64,000 nt of DNA from Saccharothrix longispora. Its GTDB lineage: Bacteria > Actinomycetota > Actinomycetes > Mycobacteriales > Pseudonocardiaceae. The position numbers were made by a program, and so were the translations under genes. Positions 10,038 to 18,297 of this stretch are shown piece after piece (within the stretch, counting starts at the first letter, position 1; each line of letters opens with the position of its first letter). The stretch is from positions 78,577 through 142,576 of the forward strand of contig NZ_NSDM01000018.1 in the NCBI RefSeq assembly GCF_030852425.1, in the 5' to 3' direction. Below the pieces are notes generated by a model. That model worked only from the letters and a program-made list of their open reading frames with translations. It searched no databases and was not told the origin of the DNA.

Positions 10038-10073
10038 CGCCTTCGGCCGCGCGGGCCCGCTCCCGGGCAGCGC

Positions 10074-10955
10074 TCAGGATTCCAGGCGCTCCGCGGTGTC
10101 GGAGAGCAGGGCGAGGAGCCAGCGCCAGGTTTCCGGGTCGGTGGTGGACAGCGGCTTGGGGGAGAAGAAGTACAGGCGGTTCTTGACGATTTCGATGTTG
10201 ACCGGGCGTTCGGCGTACCGGGCCAGGAGGTCGGGGGAGAAGAGGGTGCGGTCCAGCAGGGCCTGGATCTCCGCGGCCCTGCCGAACGGCCCGGAGACTG
10301 TGAAAGCTTCGGTGCCGGGGCCGCGCAGGTCGGGGTTCCCGAGGGTGGCTCCGCCGGACATGTGCCGAACGCCCGTGCCTTTCGCCCGCGAGGTCAGCAG
10401 CAGGTGGGGAAGGTGGGCGTCGAGAGGGGTGGTTGCGTAGCCCAAGTGGTACGTTTCCGCGCCGTGGTAGCCGGCCGTGTAGTGGTACTGGCCGATTTCC
10501 ATCGGACGTGGCCCTTCGATGCTGACGACGTCGACGGCGCAGCGGTTGTTGCCGATGTCGAAGACCCCGGCGGGTTGCTCCGGGTCCTTGACCTTCATCC
10601 GGTAACCCATGCCGTTGCGGGCGGCGAACTGCATGATGCGGTAGTGGTCGATCCGCACCTGCCCGCTACCTTTGCGGCCCTGGACGACGACCAGGACGAT
10701 CAGCCCGAGACCGATCACCAGCGGCAGCAGCCCGAGGAGCCGGACGCCCACGCCGCCGTCCGGATAGGCGCCGGTGAGGTACATGTTGAGCGGAATGCTC
10801 AAGAAACCGGAGAAAGCGGCAATGATCACGGCGAACACGAGTGCGCCGCACGCCATGTCGCGGCCTGGGGGGTCGCCGTTCGCTTTCGCGTGCGCCAATG
10901 CCGCAGCCGGGTCGACGGGGGCGGCGAGCGGGGAGTAGTCGAGGTCGTCGGGCAC
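10074..10955 (-). CDS. Membrane protein with cytoplasmic/extracytoplasmic domain, unknown function
   Basis: This is a 293-residue protein starting at GTG 10955. Two hydrophobic helices lie at residues about 36-58 (ACGALVFAVIIAAFSGFLSI) and 70-90 (LLGLLPLVIGLGLIVLVVV). They are followed by a basic stretch (QGRKGSGQVR) and a soluble domain of about 190 residues containing NRCAVDVVSIEG and SGPFGRAAEIQALLD. This layout, two helices near the N-terminus and a long soluble tail, resembles DUF3137-like proteins, but I cannot assign it. The gene is intact, which is notable in this decayed region. Its start lies about 100 bp from the left end of the downstream insertion element, so its promoter may have been altered. 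Confidence 0.65.
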   Translation of the reverse strand: MPDDLDYSPLAAPVDPAAALAHAKANGDPPGRDMACGALVFAVIIAAFSGFLSIPLNMYLTGAYPDGGVGVRLLGLLPLVIGLGLIVLVVVQGRKGSGQVRIDHYRIMQFAARNGMGYRMKVKDPEQPAGVFDIGNNRCAVDVVSIEGPRPMEIGQYHYTAGYHGAETYHLGYATTPLDAHLPHLLLTSRAKGTGVRHMSGGATLGNPDLRGPGTEAFTVSGPFGRAAEIQALLDRTLFSPDLLARYAERPVNIEIVKNRLYFFSPKPLSTTDPETWRWLLALLSDTAERLES

Positions 10956-11053
10956 GGCTCACGCTACCCCGTCGAGCGGGCGGAACCTTCCCGGTTGGGC
11001 GGTTCGGGTGCGACCGAGGCGCCGGTCCGGCTGCCGGGTGCCTGGCAATCCCC

Positions 11054-11075
11054 TGTGCCGCTCGAAAAGTCATCG
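11054..11075 (+). repeat. Left terminal inverted repeat of the insertion element
   Basis: It begins TGTGCCGCTCGAAAAG and pairs perfectly over 22 bases with the right end at 12208-12229. Confidence 0.85.
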
Positions 11076-11082
11076 CTGCTGG

Positions 11083-12157
11083 TCAAGCGACATGTCTGTA
11101 CTCGTTGATGAGCCCGCCGAGGACGCGGGTGCGGAGCAGTCTGTGGGTGTCCAGGTCGTGTACCGCGGGAGGATTCTGTTGAGTCTCGGGCGGTAGCTGG
11201 TCTCGGGCCTGGTGGGGGCGGTGTCGGTTGTAGTGGTTTTCGTAGGTCGTGAGGACATGGCGTGCGTGGGTCTCGCCCAGGATCAGGATGTGGTCGAGGA
11301 GTTCGCGTCGGATGGTGCCGACGCCCCGTTCGCAGTGGGCGTTCATCCGGGGCGCCTGCGGCGCGCTTCGATCACGCGCAGGTCGTTGCTCTGGAGACGG
11401 TGTCGAACGTCTGGCTGTACTTGCCGTCGCGATCGCGTGAGAGGGAGTGCAGGGACTCCGTCCGGTGTCCGAGGTCGGCGGTGAGGTTTCTGGCCTGCTG
11501 CGTGGTCCATGCCTGGGTCGGGTGGGCGGTGACGCCGGTGATGCGCAGGCGTCTGGTGTCGTGTTCGAGGAACGCCATAGCGTAGAGGCGTGTGCCGAGC
11601 ACGGTGTCGAGGTGGAGGAAGTCCGCTGCGATGATGCCCTGGGCCTGGGCGGTGAGGAACTGCCGCCAGGTCGGGCCGGTGCGGCGTGGTGGCGGGTCGA
11701 TGCCGGCGTCGTGCAGGATCCGCCAGACCGTCGAGCAGGCGACGTGGTGGCCGAGGCGGGCCAACTCACCCTGGATCCGGCGGTGTCCCCATCGTGGATT
11801 CTCCCTGGCGAGCCGCAGTACGAGCGACTTGACCGCCGCTCGGGTCGGTGGGCGTCCGATGCGTCGCCGCGCGCTGTAGTCCCACTTGCCGGCCACGAGT
11901 CTGCGGTGCCAGGCGAGCAGGGTGCCCGGCGTGACCGGGAAGATCTCCGGCCACCGGCAACGATCCACCGCCCCGGACAGGGCGGCGAACCAGAACCGAT
12001 CGGCGGGCTCATAGCGGACCGGACCCGTGAGTTGCCGGCGCAGGACCGCGTTCTCGTGCCGCAGCACGAGCAGTTCGGCATCCTTGGCCGCCTCGCTGCG
12101 GAGAAGCACCGCCGGGACGGACAACAGCTTCCGGGTCACCTTGTACAGCAGGGACAT
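11083..12157 (-). pseudogene. Integrase-core (DDE) transposase, frameshifted
   Basis: The start is ATG 12157 (MSLLYKVTRKLLSVP). The N-terminal part contains LLVLRHENAVLRRQL, then an HTH region (PRWGHRRIQGELARLG) and the DDE core. The first Asp is in AADFLHLDTV and the second in RDRDGKYSQTFDTV. The frame then breaks near 11400. The Glu segment (APRMNAHCERGVGTIRREL) and the C-terminus (LGGLINEYRHVA) are in a different frame that ends at 11083. The sequence between suggests two separate one-base losses within about 40 bases. It is the same broad family as the copy at 3839-4856, but clearly diverged. Confidence 0.85.
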
Positions 12158-12207
12158 GATCACCCGGACATGGTCCCAACACTGTGGCAGCCTTGCTCTA
12201 CCAGCGA

Positions 12208-12229
12208 CGATGACTTTTCGAGCGGCACA
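12208..12229 (-). repeat. Right terminal inverted repeat of the insertion element
   Basis: This is the reverse complement of the left end at 11054-11075, identical over 22 bases. Beyond that the two ends still resemble each other for a few bases (GCTGGT). Confidence 0.85.
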
Positions 12230-13184
12230 CGATGGTTGGCAGGGCAGTACGGTACGGGCGATCTTGGATAACCCGAGGTACACGGGGTTCGCGTTCTTCG
12301 GGCGGTGGGCGCGGCAGGAGACGTTGCTCGACCCCGACGACGTGGCGGCCGGCTACGTGATGCGCTTCCGGCGGGCGAGCGCCGATCGGATCGTGCGGTC
12401 GCGCAAGCCTGCTCATCCGGCGATCGTGAGTGTCGAGGAGTTCACGCAGGCGCACCTGCTGCGCAAGTCGAAGTCCGCCGGCGGGTTGAAGACGGCTCGT
12501 AAGACCGAGCGCGCCGAGCGGCCCATGAAACGGCCGTACCTGTTCCGGGGCATCGTCCGGTGCACCGCGTGCGGTCGGAAGCTGGAGGCCAGTCCACGGG
12601 CGCGCGGCGTGTACTACCGGTGTCCCGCCCGGACGCTCGCACCCGGATCACCAGCGCTGGCCACGCATCCGCCCACGGTCTACCTCCGGGAGGACGTTCT
12701 TCAGGAAGCGGTGAACGGGTGGCTCGGGCGATTGTTCGCACCGGAGAACCGGGACCGGACCGTTGTGGCTCTGGTGGAGTCGCAGGGAACGAATGGAGCG
12801 GCGAATGGCAGGGAGGCCGCCAAAGCCCGGCTCGCCAAAGCGGAGGCGCAGTTGAGCCGGTTCCAAGAGGCCATCAAAGCCGGAATCGACCCGCTGGCAC
12901 TGGTCGAGCCGATGAACGAGGCGCAGGCGGTTCGAGCTGCCGCGCGGGCGGAACTGGAGGGAACACCGGCGCCGGACGCCCTGAGCGCCGCCGAGGTGCA
13001 CGCGATGATCGACTCACTGGGTAACGTCGGCGAGGCGTTGGCCGATGCTGAGATAGAGAGCGTGGCGAGCCTCTACAGGGCGGTTGACCTGCAAGTTCGC
13101 TACACGCACACGGCCCACGAGGCTGATGTGATCATCAAACCCGTGGGCCGTGTGAATAGTGCGCGTGTCCGAGGGGGGACTTGA
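12230..13184 (+). pseudogene. Large serine recombinase, C-terminal part only
   Basis: The reading starts at the very edge of the insertion element with STVRAILDNPRYTGFAFFGR, the recombinase domain of large serine integrases. Next come a zinc-ribbon (LFRGIVRCTACGRKLEA ... YYRCPAR, paired Cys residues) and a coiled-coil/C-terminal region (NGREAAKARLAKAEAQLSRF). The N-terminal resolvase domain with its catalytic Ser is absent on both sides of the element, so the protein cannot recombine DNA. Its TGA stop (13182-13184) lies inside the 3' part of the tRNA-Leu gene on the other strand, the usual position of an integrase next to its attachment site. This marks the edge of a former integrated element. 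Confidence 0.85.
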
Positions 13185-13190
13185 ACCCCC
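13166..13190. other. Probable attachment-site half at the tRNA-Leu 3' end
   Basis: The 3' end of the tRNA gene overlaps the stop of a large serine recombinase remnant, as in many integrated elements. A second copy of this segment, which would mark the far end of the element, was not found in the window. Confidence 0.4.
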
Positions 13191-13248
13191 ACCCCCTTTC
13201 GGGGACTAGCACCTCAAGCTAGCGCGTCTGCCATTCCGCCACCCGGAC
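13166..13248 (-). tRNA. tRNA-Leu (anticodon GAG)
   Basis: This is an 83-base class II tRNA on the minus strand. The acceptor arms are 13242-13248 and 13167-13173 (GTCCGGG against CTCGGAC, with one G-U pair) and the discriminator A is at 13166. The anticodon stem CTAGC/GCTAG encloses loop TTGAGGT, giving anticodon GAG. A long variable arm (CCCC/GGGG type) and the TTC-containing T-arm are visible. CCA is not encoded. The remnant recombinase gene ends inside its 3' end, so this tRNA was probably used as an integration site. Confidence 0.95.
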
Positions 13249-13819
13249 TCGGCTCTCGCCGTGGTGTGTGCATAGATTACATGATCGTTCTCGGTAGCCA
13301 AAATCGGGGCCCCCTGTTGGCCGATCGACTGGCATAGTCGCTGGTAGAGCAGCTGCGGGGCGGTCGTTGTGAGTGGGACGCGGAGCCGACCCGTTCGCTG
13401 GTGATCGCTGGCGCGCTGCGGCGTCGCGGCACCGTGCAGAGCGAGTGCCGCGACTGATCGGGCGCACCCGCTGAAGCGAAGGCTGGACGTTCGGGGTCGG
13501 CGGGTTGCACTGCCGCAACCTGGGCTGTACCACGCGGCGGCGGACCTGGGCTCGCGCGGCAGGCGGCTGGTGGACCGGGAGTCCCAGCCGGAGCTGTGGT
13601 GGGAGCTGACCGGAGGCACGACCACCGCGCTGTCCTCGGCGGGCGCTCCGACGAGGCCGAGGCGATCTACGGCGAGGTGCGGGCGGCCTCGAAGGACCCG
13701 GCGGAGTAGATGAAGGTCGCCTACGGCATGGCGATGCCCTACGCCCGGCACCACCCCCGGAGGAGCGGCACGATGCGCGAGTCCAGGCGGTCGAAGGGCG
13801 GCCTCCGTCGGCGCTGCTC
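13249..13819 (+). pseudogene. Probable remnant of a tetratricopeptide-type gene
   Basis: Around 13640-13760 the plus strand reads RSDEAEAIYGEVRAASKDPAE, an in-frame stop (TAG near 13707), then MKVAYGMAMPYARHHP. This resembles a TPR-like helical repeat from actinobacterial signalling proteins, with one codon mutated to a stop. The preceding 300 bases contain further coding-like fragments (QPGLYHAAADLGSRG) in another frame. No intact gene is present. The boundaries are loose. Confidence 0.3.
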
Positions 13820-14230
13820 TGGACGGTCGTGGTCGGCACGGCGTGCGGCGACCGCTGGGGTTCTGCGGCGGCGGGGCCGAGATCGGCGCGCGGGCAGGAC
13901 GCCACGTGCGAAGGCGGCTTGGCCGACGTGCAGGGGGGCGTCCCCGATCACGCTGACCAGCCGTACGACCAGGGCCACCGGCGAGTCCCACGACTCGTCC
14001 ACGCCCCGGGGCGGGTCTTCGGCGACGAGGTCGCGTAAGTAGGCGGTGCGGTCGTGGACCGCCTGGTGGTGGTCGAGCAGCAGGTCGGCCGGCGCGGTGA
14101 CGGCGGGGACCTGGCCGGCGCCGTGGCGGAAGCCGGTGTCCCCGGTCGGCAGCGGCGGGTCGAAGCGCGCCGCTCGGCCGTCCAGACCTGCTCGGTGCCC
14201 GCGACCTCGGCGACGTGGTCGTCCCGCACC
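13820..14230 (-). pseudogene. Probable DinB-like protein gene, frameshifted
   Basis: The minus strand reads RDDHVAEVAGTEQVWTAERR from about 14229 in one frame and ARFDPPLPTGDTGFRHGAGQ ... DLLLDHHQAVHDRTAYLRDL ... DAPLHVGQAAFARGVLP in another. The first His of the DinB-type metal site may be in DDHVAEVAG and another in HVGQAAFARG. The pieces resemble DinB/DUF664 four-helix proteins, which are thiol-dependent metalloenzymes, but a frame break near 14170 and the missing N-terminus make it a pseudogene. The assignment rests on recollection of the family pattern. Confidence 0.4.
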
Positions 14231-14711
14231 CGGGTCAGGACGCTGCGGGCGCTCCGCGCTACGCCTGCGAGTCCAAGACCATCCAGGACTGCTCCGATCC
14301 GTTCCGGCGAAAGTCGGAGATCGTTCCGAACCGGACGCGGATTGGAACGGCACGAGCGCCCCCGCTCCCGGTCGACCGCATCCGTGTCGACCGGGAGCGG
14401 GGGCGGAACGGGTCGTCGGCGCCAGCCGACCGCGACAACGCCGTGATACCGCTGCTGGACGCGTTCGAGCTGGTGGTCACCGACAACGCGGGCTCCGACC
14501 CGCAGGTGGACGTGTCGAAGACGGAGAGGCGCTGCGGGCGGAGGCGGGCATCACCTGCCCGCCGGTCTCGGCGAAGAACCTGGTCGACACCTGCACCGGG
14601 TTCTTCGCCGAGACCGGCTACTACCGGCGGCCCGGGAGCCGGCTCCGCCCGCCGCGTCCACGTGGTCGGCGTCGCCGGACCGAGGCGGAGCAGGGAGCCG
14701 GCGGACGCGCT
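14231..14711. other. Gap with coding-like debris
   Basis: Plus-strand fragments such as DNAVIPLLDAFELVVTDNAG (about 14430-14490) and GITCPPVSAKNLVDTCTGFF (about 14545-14605) look like pieces of a degraded gene in shifting frames. An inverted repeat made of a GGGAGCGGGGGC-like sequence lies near 14350-14410. No intact gene or family could be recognised. Confidence 0.35.
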
Positions 14712-15358
14712 CTAGTTCGCCTCGCCGGTGAGCGCGAACGACCGCAGTCGTCGGGTGGCGCCGATTGTGCCCACCACGACGAACACCGACGCCATGATCA
14801 ACGCGGTGGGCGGCGACATGGTCGAGGAGATCAGCCGTCGAGCAGTTCCATCATGTGCATCCGCTGCCGGGGGTCCATGCCGTTGAACGGCTCGTCCAGC
14901 AGCAGCACCTCCGGGTCGTGCACCAGCGCCGCGGCGACCCGGCTCCGCTGGCGCATCCCCTTGGAGTAGGTGGAGATCCGGCGGTCCTGCGCGTCGCGCA
15001 GGTCCACGACGCCCAGCGCGGCACGGGCGGCGGCCGTCGGGTCGGGGAGCTTGTGCAGCTTGGCGCTGGCCAGGACGAACTCCCACGCGGTGAGGAATCC
15101 CGGCACGCTCTCGCGCTCGGTCACCAGGCCGAGCCCGCGGTACACGGCGGGGTTGGCCCACGCGGGCTCGCCGCCGATCACGACCTCGCCCCGCGACGGG
15201 GCCAGCAGGCCCGCCATCAGGTGCAGCCCGGTGGTCTTGCCCGCGCCGTCGGGGCCGAGCAGCCCGGTCAGACCCGGGCCGATCGACAAGCTCACGTCGT
15301 TGACCGCGACCACGTTGCCGTACCAGCGGGACACGCCTGCGAGTTCGACGGTGCTCAC
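14712..15358 (-). pseudogene. ABC transporter locus collapsed by deletion: ATPase N-terminal half joined to permease tail
   Basis: From GTG 15358 the minus strand encodes an ABC ATPase: STVELAGVSRWYGNVVAVND, Walker A LLGPDGAGKTTGLHLMAG, signature STYSKGMRQRSRVAAAL and Walker B EVLLLDEPFNGMDP. It stops at 14831, right after MHMMELLDG, and lacks the H-loop and the remaining third or so of the protein. Immediately downstream, in another frame, SPPTALIMASVFVVVGTIGA ... SFALTGEAN runs to a stop at 14712. This reads like the last transmembrane helix and tail of the permease that normally follows. The simplest explanation is one internal deletion from mid-ATPase to the end of the permease gene. No function is expected. 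Confidence 0.75.
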
Positions 15359-15828
15359 GACCTCGTCCGGTTCTCTCCTGAGGTTGCCGGCCTCCCGACC
15401 TCTGGGGGTGGCCGGCGCACTGCGGTCGGCGCATTGTCGATCGTGCCCGAATCCAAGCCTGGTCGGCTTCTCAGGGTCTGCAGAAGGAGCGGCTCCAGCG
15501 CTGATCGCGTGATCAACGACTTGGCGGGGAGGGCAGGTCGTGCGCCGGTGGCTACCGGTGGGCAGGGTTGGTCTGCGCAGCCCGACGACGGCTACGCGGC
15601 GGCGCCCACTCGTGCGGTGAACCGGGTGCGGCGCACCACGGCGACCGGTGCGGTCACGCGCGTCCGGCTCGACGCCGACCCCGCGCGTGGCCGTCCGGCT
15701 CGCGGTGTCCGCGAGCCGGACGCGCGACGACGCCGTACGCCGGAATGGGCGGGGCGGCCTGGTGGCGTGTCCGGGATGGCGGCCCAGGTCGGTCGGGTCG
15801 ACCACGGCTGAGCCGGGATCGGCCTGAC
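15359..15828. other. Gap without a recognised gene
   Basis: This stretch lies upstream of the collapsed transporter and downstream of the phosphatase gene stop. Open frames exist but are Arg/Pro-rich with no start site or family resemblance. It may contain the former promoter of the transporter genes. Confidence 0.4.
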
Positions 15829-18297
15829 TCATCCGCCTGCGGAGTCCACGTCGGGTGACGCTCCGACCGGGATGTCGGCCCAGACGGTCTTGTGGCTCTC
15901 GTGTGTTTCGACGCCCCATCGACTGCTGATGGTCTCGATCATGAGCAGGCCGCGACCGCGGAACGGGCCGAGGGACGACGTGCCGGGGTGGGGCGGTGTG
16001 CGAGGGGTGGTGTCGTCGACCTCGACGCGCACGACCGGTTGAGCGAAGGGCCTGCGCAGGCGCAGGGCGCGTGGGCCGTGTGCGTGTTCGTAGGCGTTGG
16101 TGACCAGTTCGGTGACGACCAGTTCGGCGTCTTCGACCACGTCCTGGTGGAGGTCGGCGAGGACTGCGCGGGTCCAGGTCCGTACCTCGGCCAGCGGCGG
16201 CGTGTCGTCGGCGAGGGGGAACTCGTCGTGGTGGTCGTCCTGCTCCCGGGGCGCGGGCGGCAGGGCGGTGAGAACGAGGACGGCCATGTCGTCGCGCAGG
16301 CGGTCACCCCACCACTGCCGGGCGTCGACGAGCAGGGCTTCGGCGATCGCGTCGGCGGGGTGGTCGGTGCCCGGGCGGAGCGGGATGCCGGCGAGGACGG
16401 TGGCGATTTCCTCGTCTTCCCGTTGTCGGTATCCGCCCGCGCCTTCGGTGAAGCCGTCGGTGTAGAGCACCAGCGCGTCGCCGGGGTGCAGCGGCACCTC
16501 CGCCACCTCGTGGCAGACCTCGTCCAGCACGCCGAGCACGGGGCCGCCCACAGCCAGCGGCGTGGCGTGGCCGTCGCCGTGCAGGAGCAGGGGAGCGGGG
16601 TGGCCCGCGCAGGTGATCCGCAGGCGGGCGGGGGTGGAGGAGGTGTCGAGCACTGCGTAGACCAAGGTGCAGAACGGGCTGCTCTGGCGCAGGAGTGCCT
16701 GGTTCACCAACGACAGGACGTGGCCGGGCTCGGTGCTGTGCTGGGCCGCGGTCCACAGCGTGTGGCGCACCAGACCGGTGACGGCGGCGGCTTTCGGGCC
16801 TTTGCCGCAGACGTCGCCCAGCACGAGCACGTGGTGCCGGTCCGGCGTGGTGTAGGCGTCGTAGAAGTCGCCACCGATCTGGTCGTCGTTGTAGCCGAAG
16901 GGGTGGTAGCGGGCCGCGAGGTCGAATCCGGGCAGTTCGGGCAGGTGAGGTGGCAGCAGCGGTTCTTGGAGCGCTTCGGCGGTGCTGCGCAGCCTGCGAA
17001 CCAGGAGGTCCTGTCGGATGCCGACGGCGATTTGGTCGGCGACGCCTTCCAGCGTGGTCAGCGCGTCCTGGCTCAGGTGCCGGCCGGTGACGGCGGTCAG
17101 CACGCCCATGAGCCGACCGCCGAACACCAGCGGGTACCCGGCGAAGCGGACCGCTCGGTCACCGGTGGCGTCTGCGTGATCCGGCAGCGGGTTGTCCAGG
17201 TAGGGGCGTTGTCGTGCCGCGATCGCCGCGATGGTCGTCCCGGTGGGCCACCCGGCGTCGTGCGCGTCCTCGGAGTGGGAGCACGATCCGGCCTTGGCGG
17301 CGTGGGTGAGCCGTGCGCTGCGTGGGCCGACGGTCCAGATGTGCGCGCAGGTCGCGTCCAGGTGACCGACGATGGCCTGCGCGCACCGGTGCAGGTGGTG
17401 CGGCAGCTTGCCCGGTGCGGTCGTGGCCGCGGCGACGTCCGCGGTGAGCAGGGCGTGCTTGGTGCGCTCGGCCAGTCGGCGTTGCGCGAGCACCGAAGCG
17501 GTGACGTCCTCGACGAGCACCAGTGTGCGTTCGACCTCGTCGGCGTCCACCACCCGCTGGGCGGCCAGCCGGAGGGTCTGCGCCGTTTTCCGGCGGTCGA
17601 GGCGGTCGAGCGTCGTCTCGACCGGGCCGCGCGAGGCCAGGAACGCCCGTAGGCTGTCGTGGACCTGCGTCGGGAAGAGCGACGACAGGCGCGGTCCGGT
17701 CGAGGCGGGCCCCACCAGGTCCAGGACCTCCGCGGCCCTGTGGTTCCACGCGGTCAGCACCCCGCTGTCACCCACCACGACGGCACCGATGGGGGCTTCG
17801 GCGAGCAGCCGGCCGAACACCTGGTCGTGGACCTGCCGGACGAGCACGCCGCTGTCGGTCAGTCGTTGTTGGGCGGCGGCGCGCACGGCGGTGTAGGCCC
17901 GGCGGTGTGCCATGGACTCCAGTACGTCGCGCACCACTTCCGGGAGCCGGTCGTCGGACCCGGCAGGGAGGTGACGGGCCTGGTCGGCGGAGAACAGCAG
18001 CGGCAGCATCGCCGTCCTGCTCTCGACGCCGGGCGCGGACGACACGACGACCGCCACGGTGATCCCGTCGGGCCGCAGCGCGTGCACCAACCCCACGGGC
18101 GCGGGGAGCTGCCTGCCGAGCACGACCAGGACAGGACGGGAGCCGGTCGGGGCCTGGGCTGTGCGGGCGAGGAGTTCCTCCACGCCCGCGGAAACGATCT
18201 CGACCCCGTCGCCCAGCACCGCCCGCAGCTTCGGCGCGACCTCCGCGGTGGTGCCGGTCAGCAGGACGAGAGGTGGGGAGGGGGACACGTCAGTCAC
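15829..18297 (-). CDS. Multidomain PP2C (SpoIIE) phosphatase with PAS, GAF and RsbW-like kinase domains
   Basis: This is an 822-residue signalling protein. In order it has an N-terminal receiver-like region (about 1-140, no obvious phosphoacceptor), a PAS domain (about 175-285), a GAF domain (about 295-450), and a SpoIIE-type PP2C domain (about 475-680). The PP2C metal motifs are QIGGDFYDAY, VLGDVCGKG, LYTDGFTEG and RDDMAVLVL. A C-terminal HATPase_c domain (about 695-810) has N box VVTELVTNAYEHA and G box GRGLLMIE. Phosphatase and anti-sigma kinase on one chain should set the phosphorylation of a STAS antagonist in response to signals read by PAS/GAF. The start is the GTG at 18297, which overlaps the upstream dehydrogenase stop by eight bases, so translation is coupled. 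No membrane segment is seen. Confidence 0.9.
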   Translation of the reverse strand: MTDVSPSPPLVLLTGTTAEVAPKLRAVLGDGVEIVSAGVEELLARTAQAPTGSRPVLVVLGRQLPAPVGLVHALRPDGITVAVVVSSAPGVESRTAMLPLLFSADQARHLPAGSDDRLPEVVRDVLESMAHRRAYTAVRAAAQQRLTDSGVLVRQVHDQVFGRLLAEAPIGAVVVGDSGVLTAWNHRAAEVLDLVGPASTGPRLSSLFPTQVHDSLRAFLASRGPVETTLDRLDRRKTAQTLRLAAQRVVDADEVERTLVLVEDVTASVLAQRRLAERTKHALLTADVAAATTAPGKLPHHLHRCAQAIVGHLDATCAHIWTVGPRSARLTHAAKAGSCSHSEDAHDAGWPTGTTIAAIAARQRPYLDNPLPDHADATGDRAVRFAGYPLVFGGRLMGVLTAVTGRHLSQDALTTLEGVADQIAVGIRQDLLVRRLRSTAEALQEPLLPPHLPELPGFDLAARYHPFGYNDDQIGGDFYDAYTTPDRHHVLVLGDVCGKGPKAAAVTGLVRHTLWTAAQHSTEPGHVLSLVNQALLRQSSPFCTLVYAVLDTSSTPARLRITCAGHPAPLLLHGDGHATPLAVGGPVLGVLDEVCHEVAEVPLHPGDALVLYTDGFTEGAGGYRQREDEEIATVLAGIPLRPGTDHPADAIAEALLVDARQWWGDRLRDDMAVLVLTALPPAPREQDDHHDEFPLADDTPPLAEVRTWTRAVLADLHQDVVEDAELVVTELVTNAYEHAHGPRALRLRRPFAQPVVRVEVDDTTPRTPPHPGTSSLGPFRGRGLLMIETISSRWGVETHESHKTVWADIPVGASPDVDSAGG

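Larger units (their letters stand above)
11054..12229 (-). mobile_element. Insertion element of integrase-core type with 22-bp terminal inverted repeats
   Basis: The element is bounded by inverted repeats that start TGTGCCGC and are identical over 22 bp (left 11054-11075, right 12208-12229). It is 1176 bp and carries one transposase gene on the minus strand. It sits directly against the truncated serine recombinase on its right. No target duplication is obvious at the ends. The transposase is frameshifted, so the copy is probably immobile by itself. Confidence 0.85.

Noticed and set aside
14340..14415. Inverted repeat near 14350-14410 as a terminator or IS end
   Set aside because: The arms are GC-rich and imperfect, no gene ends close by and no matching partner was found, so no function is assigned.
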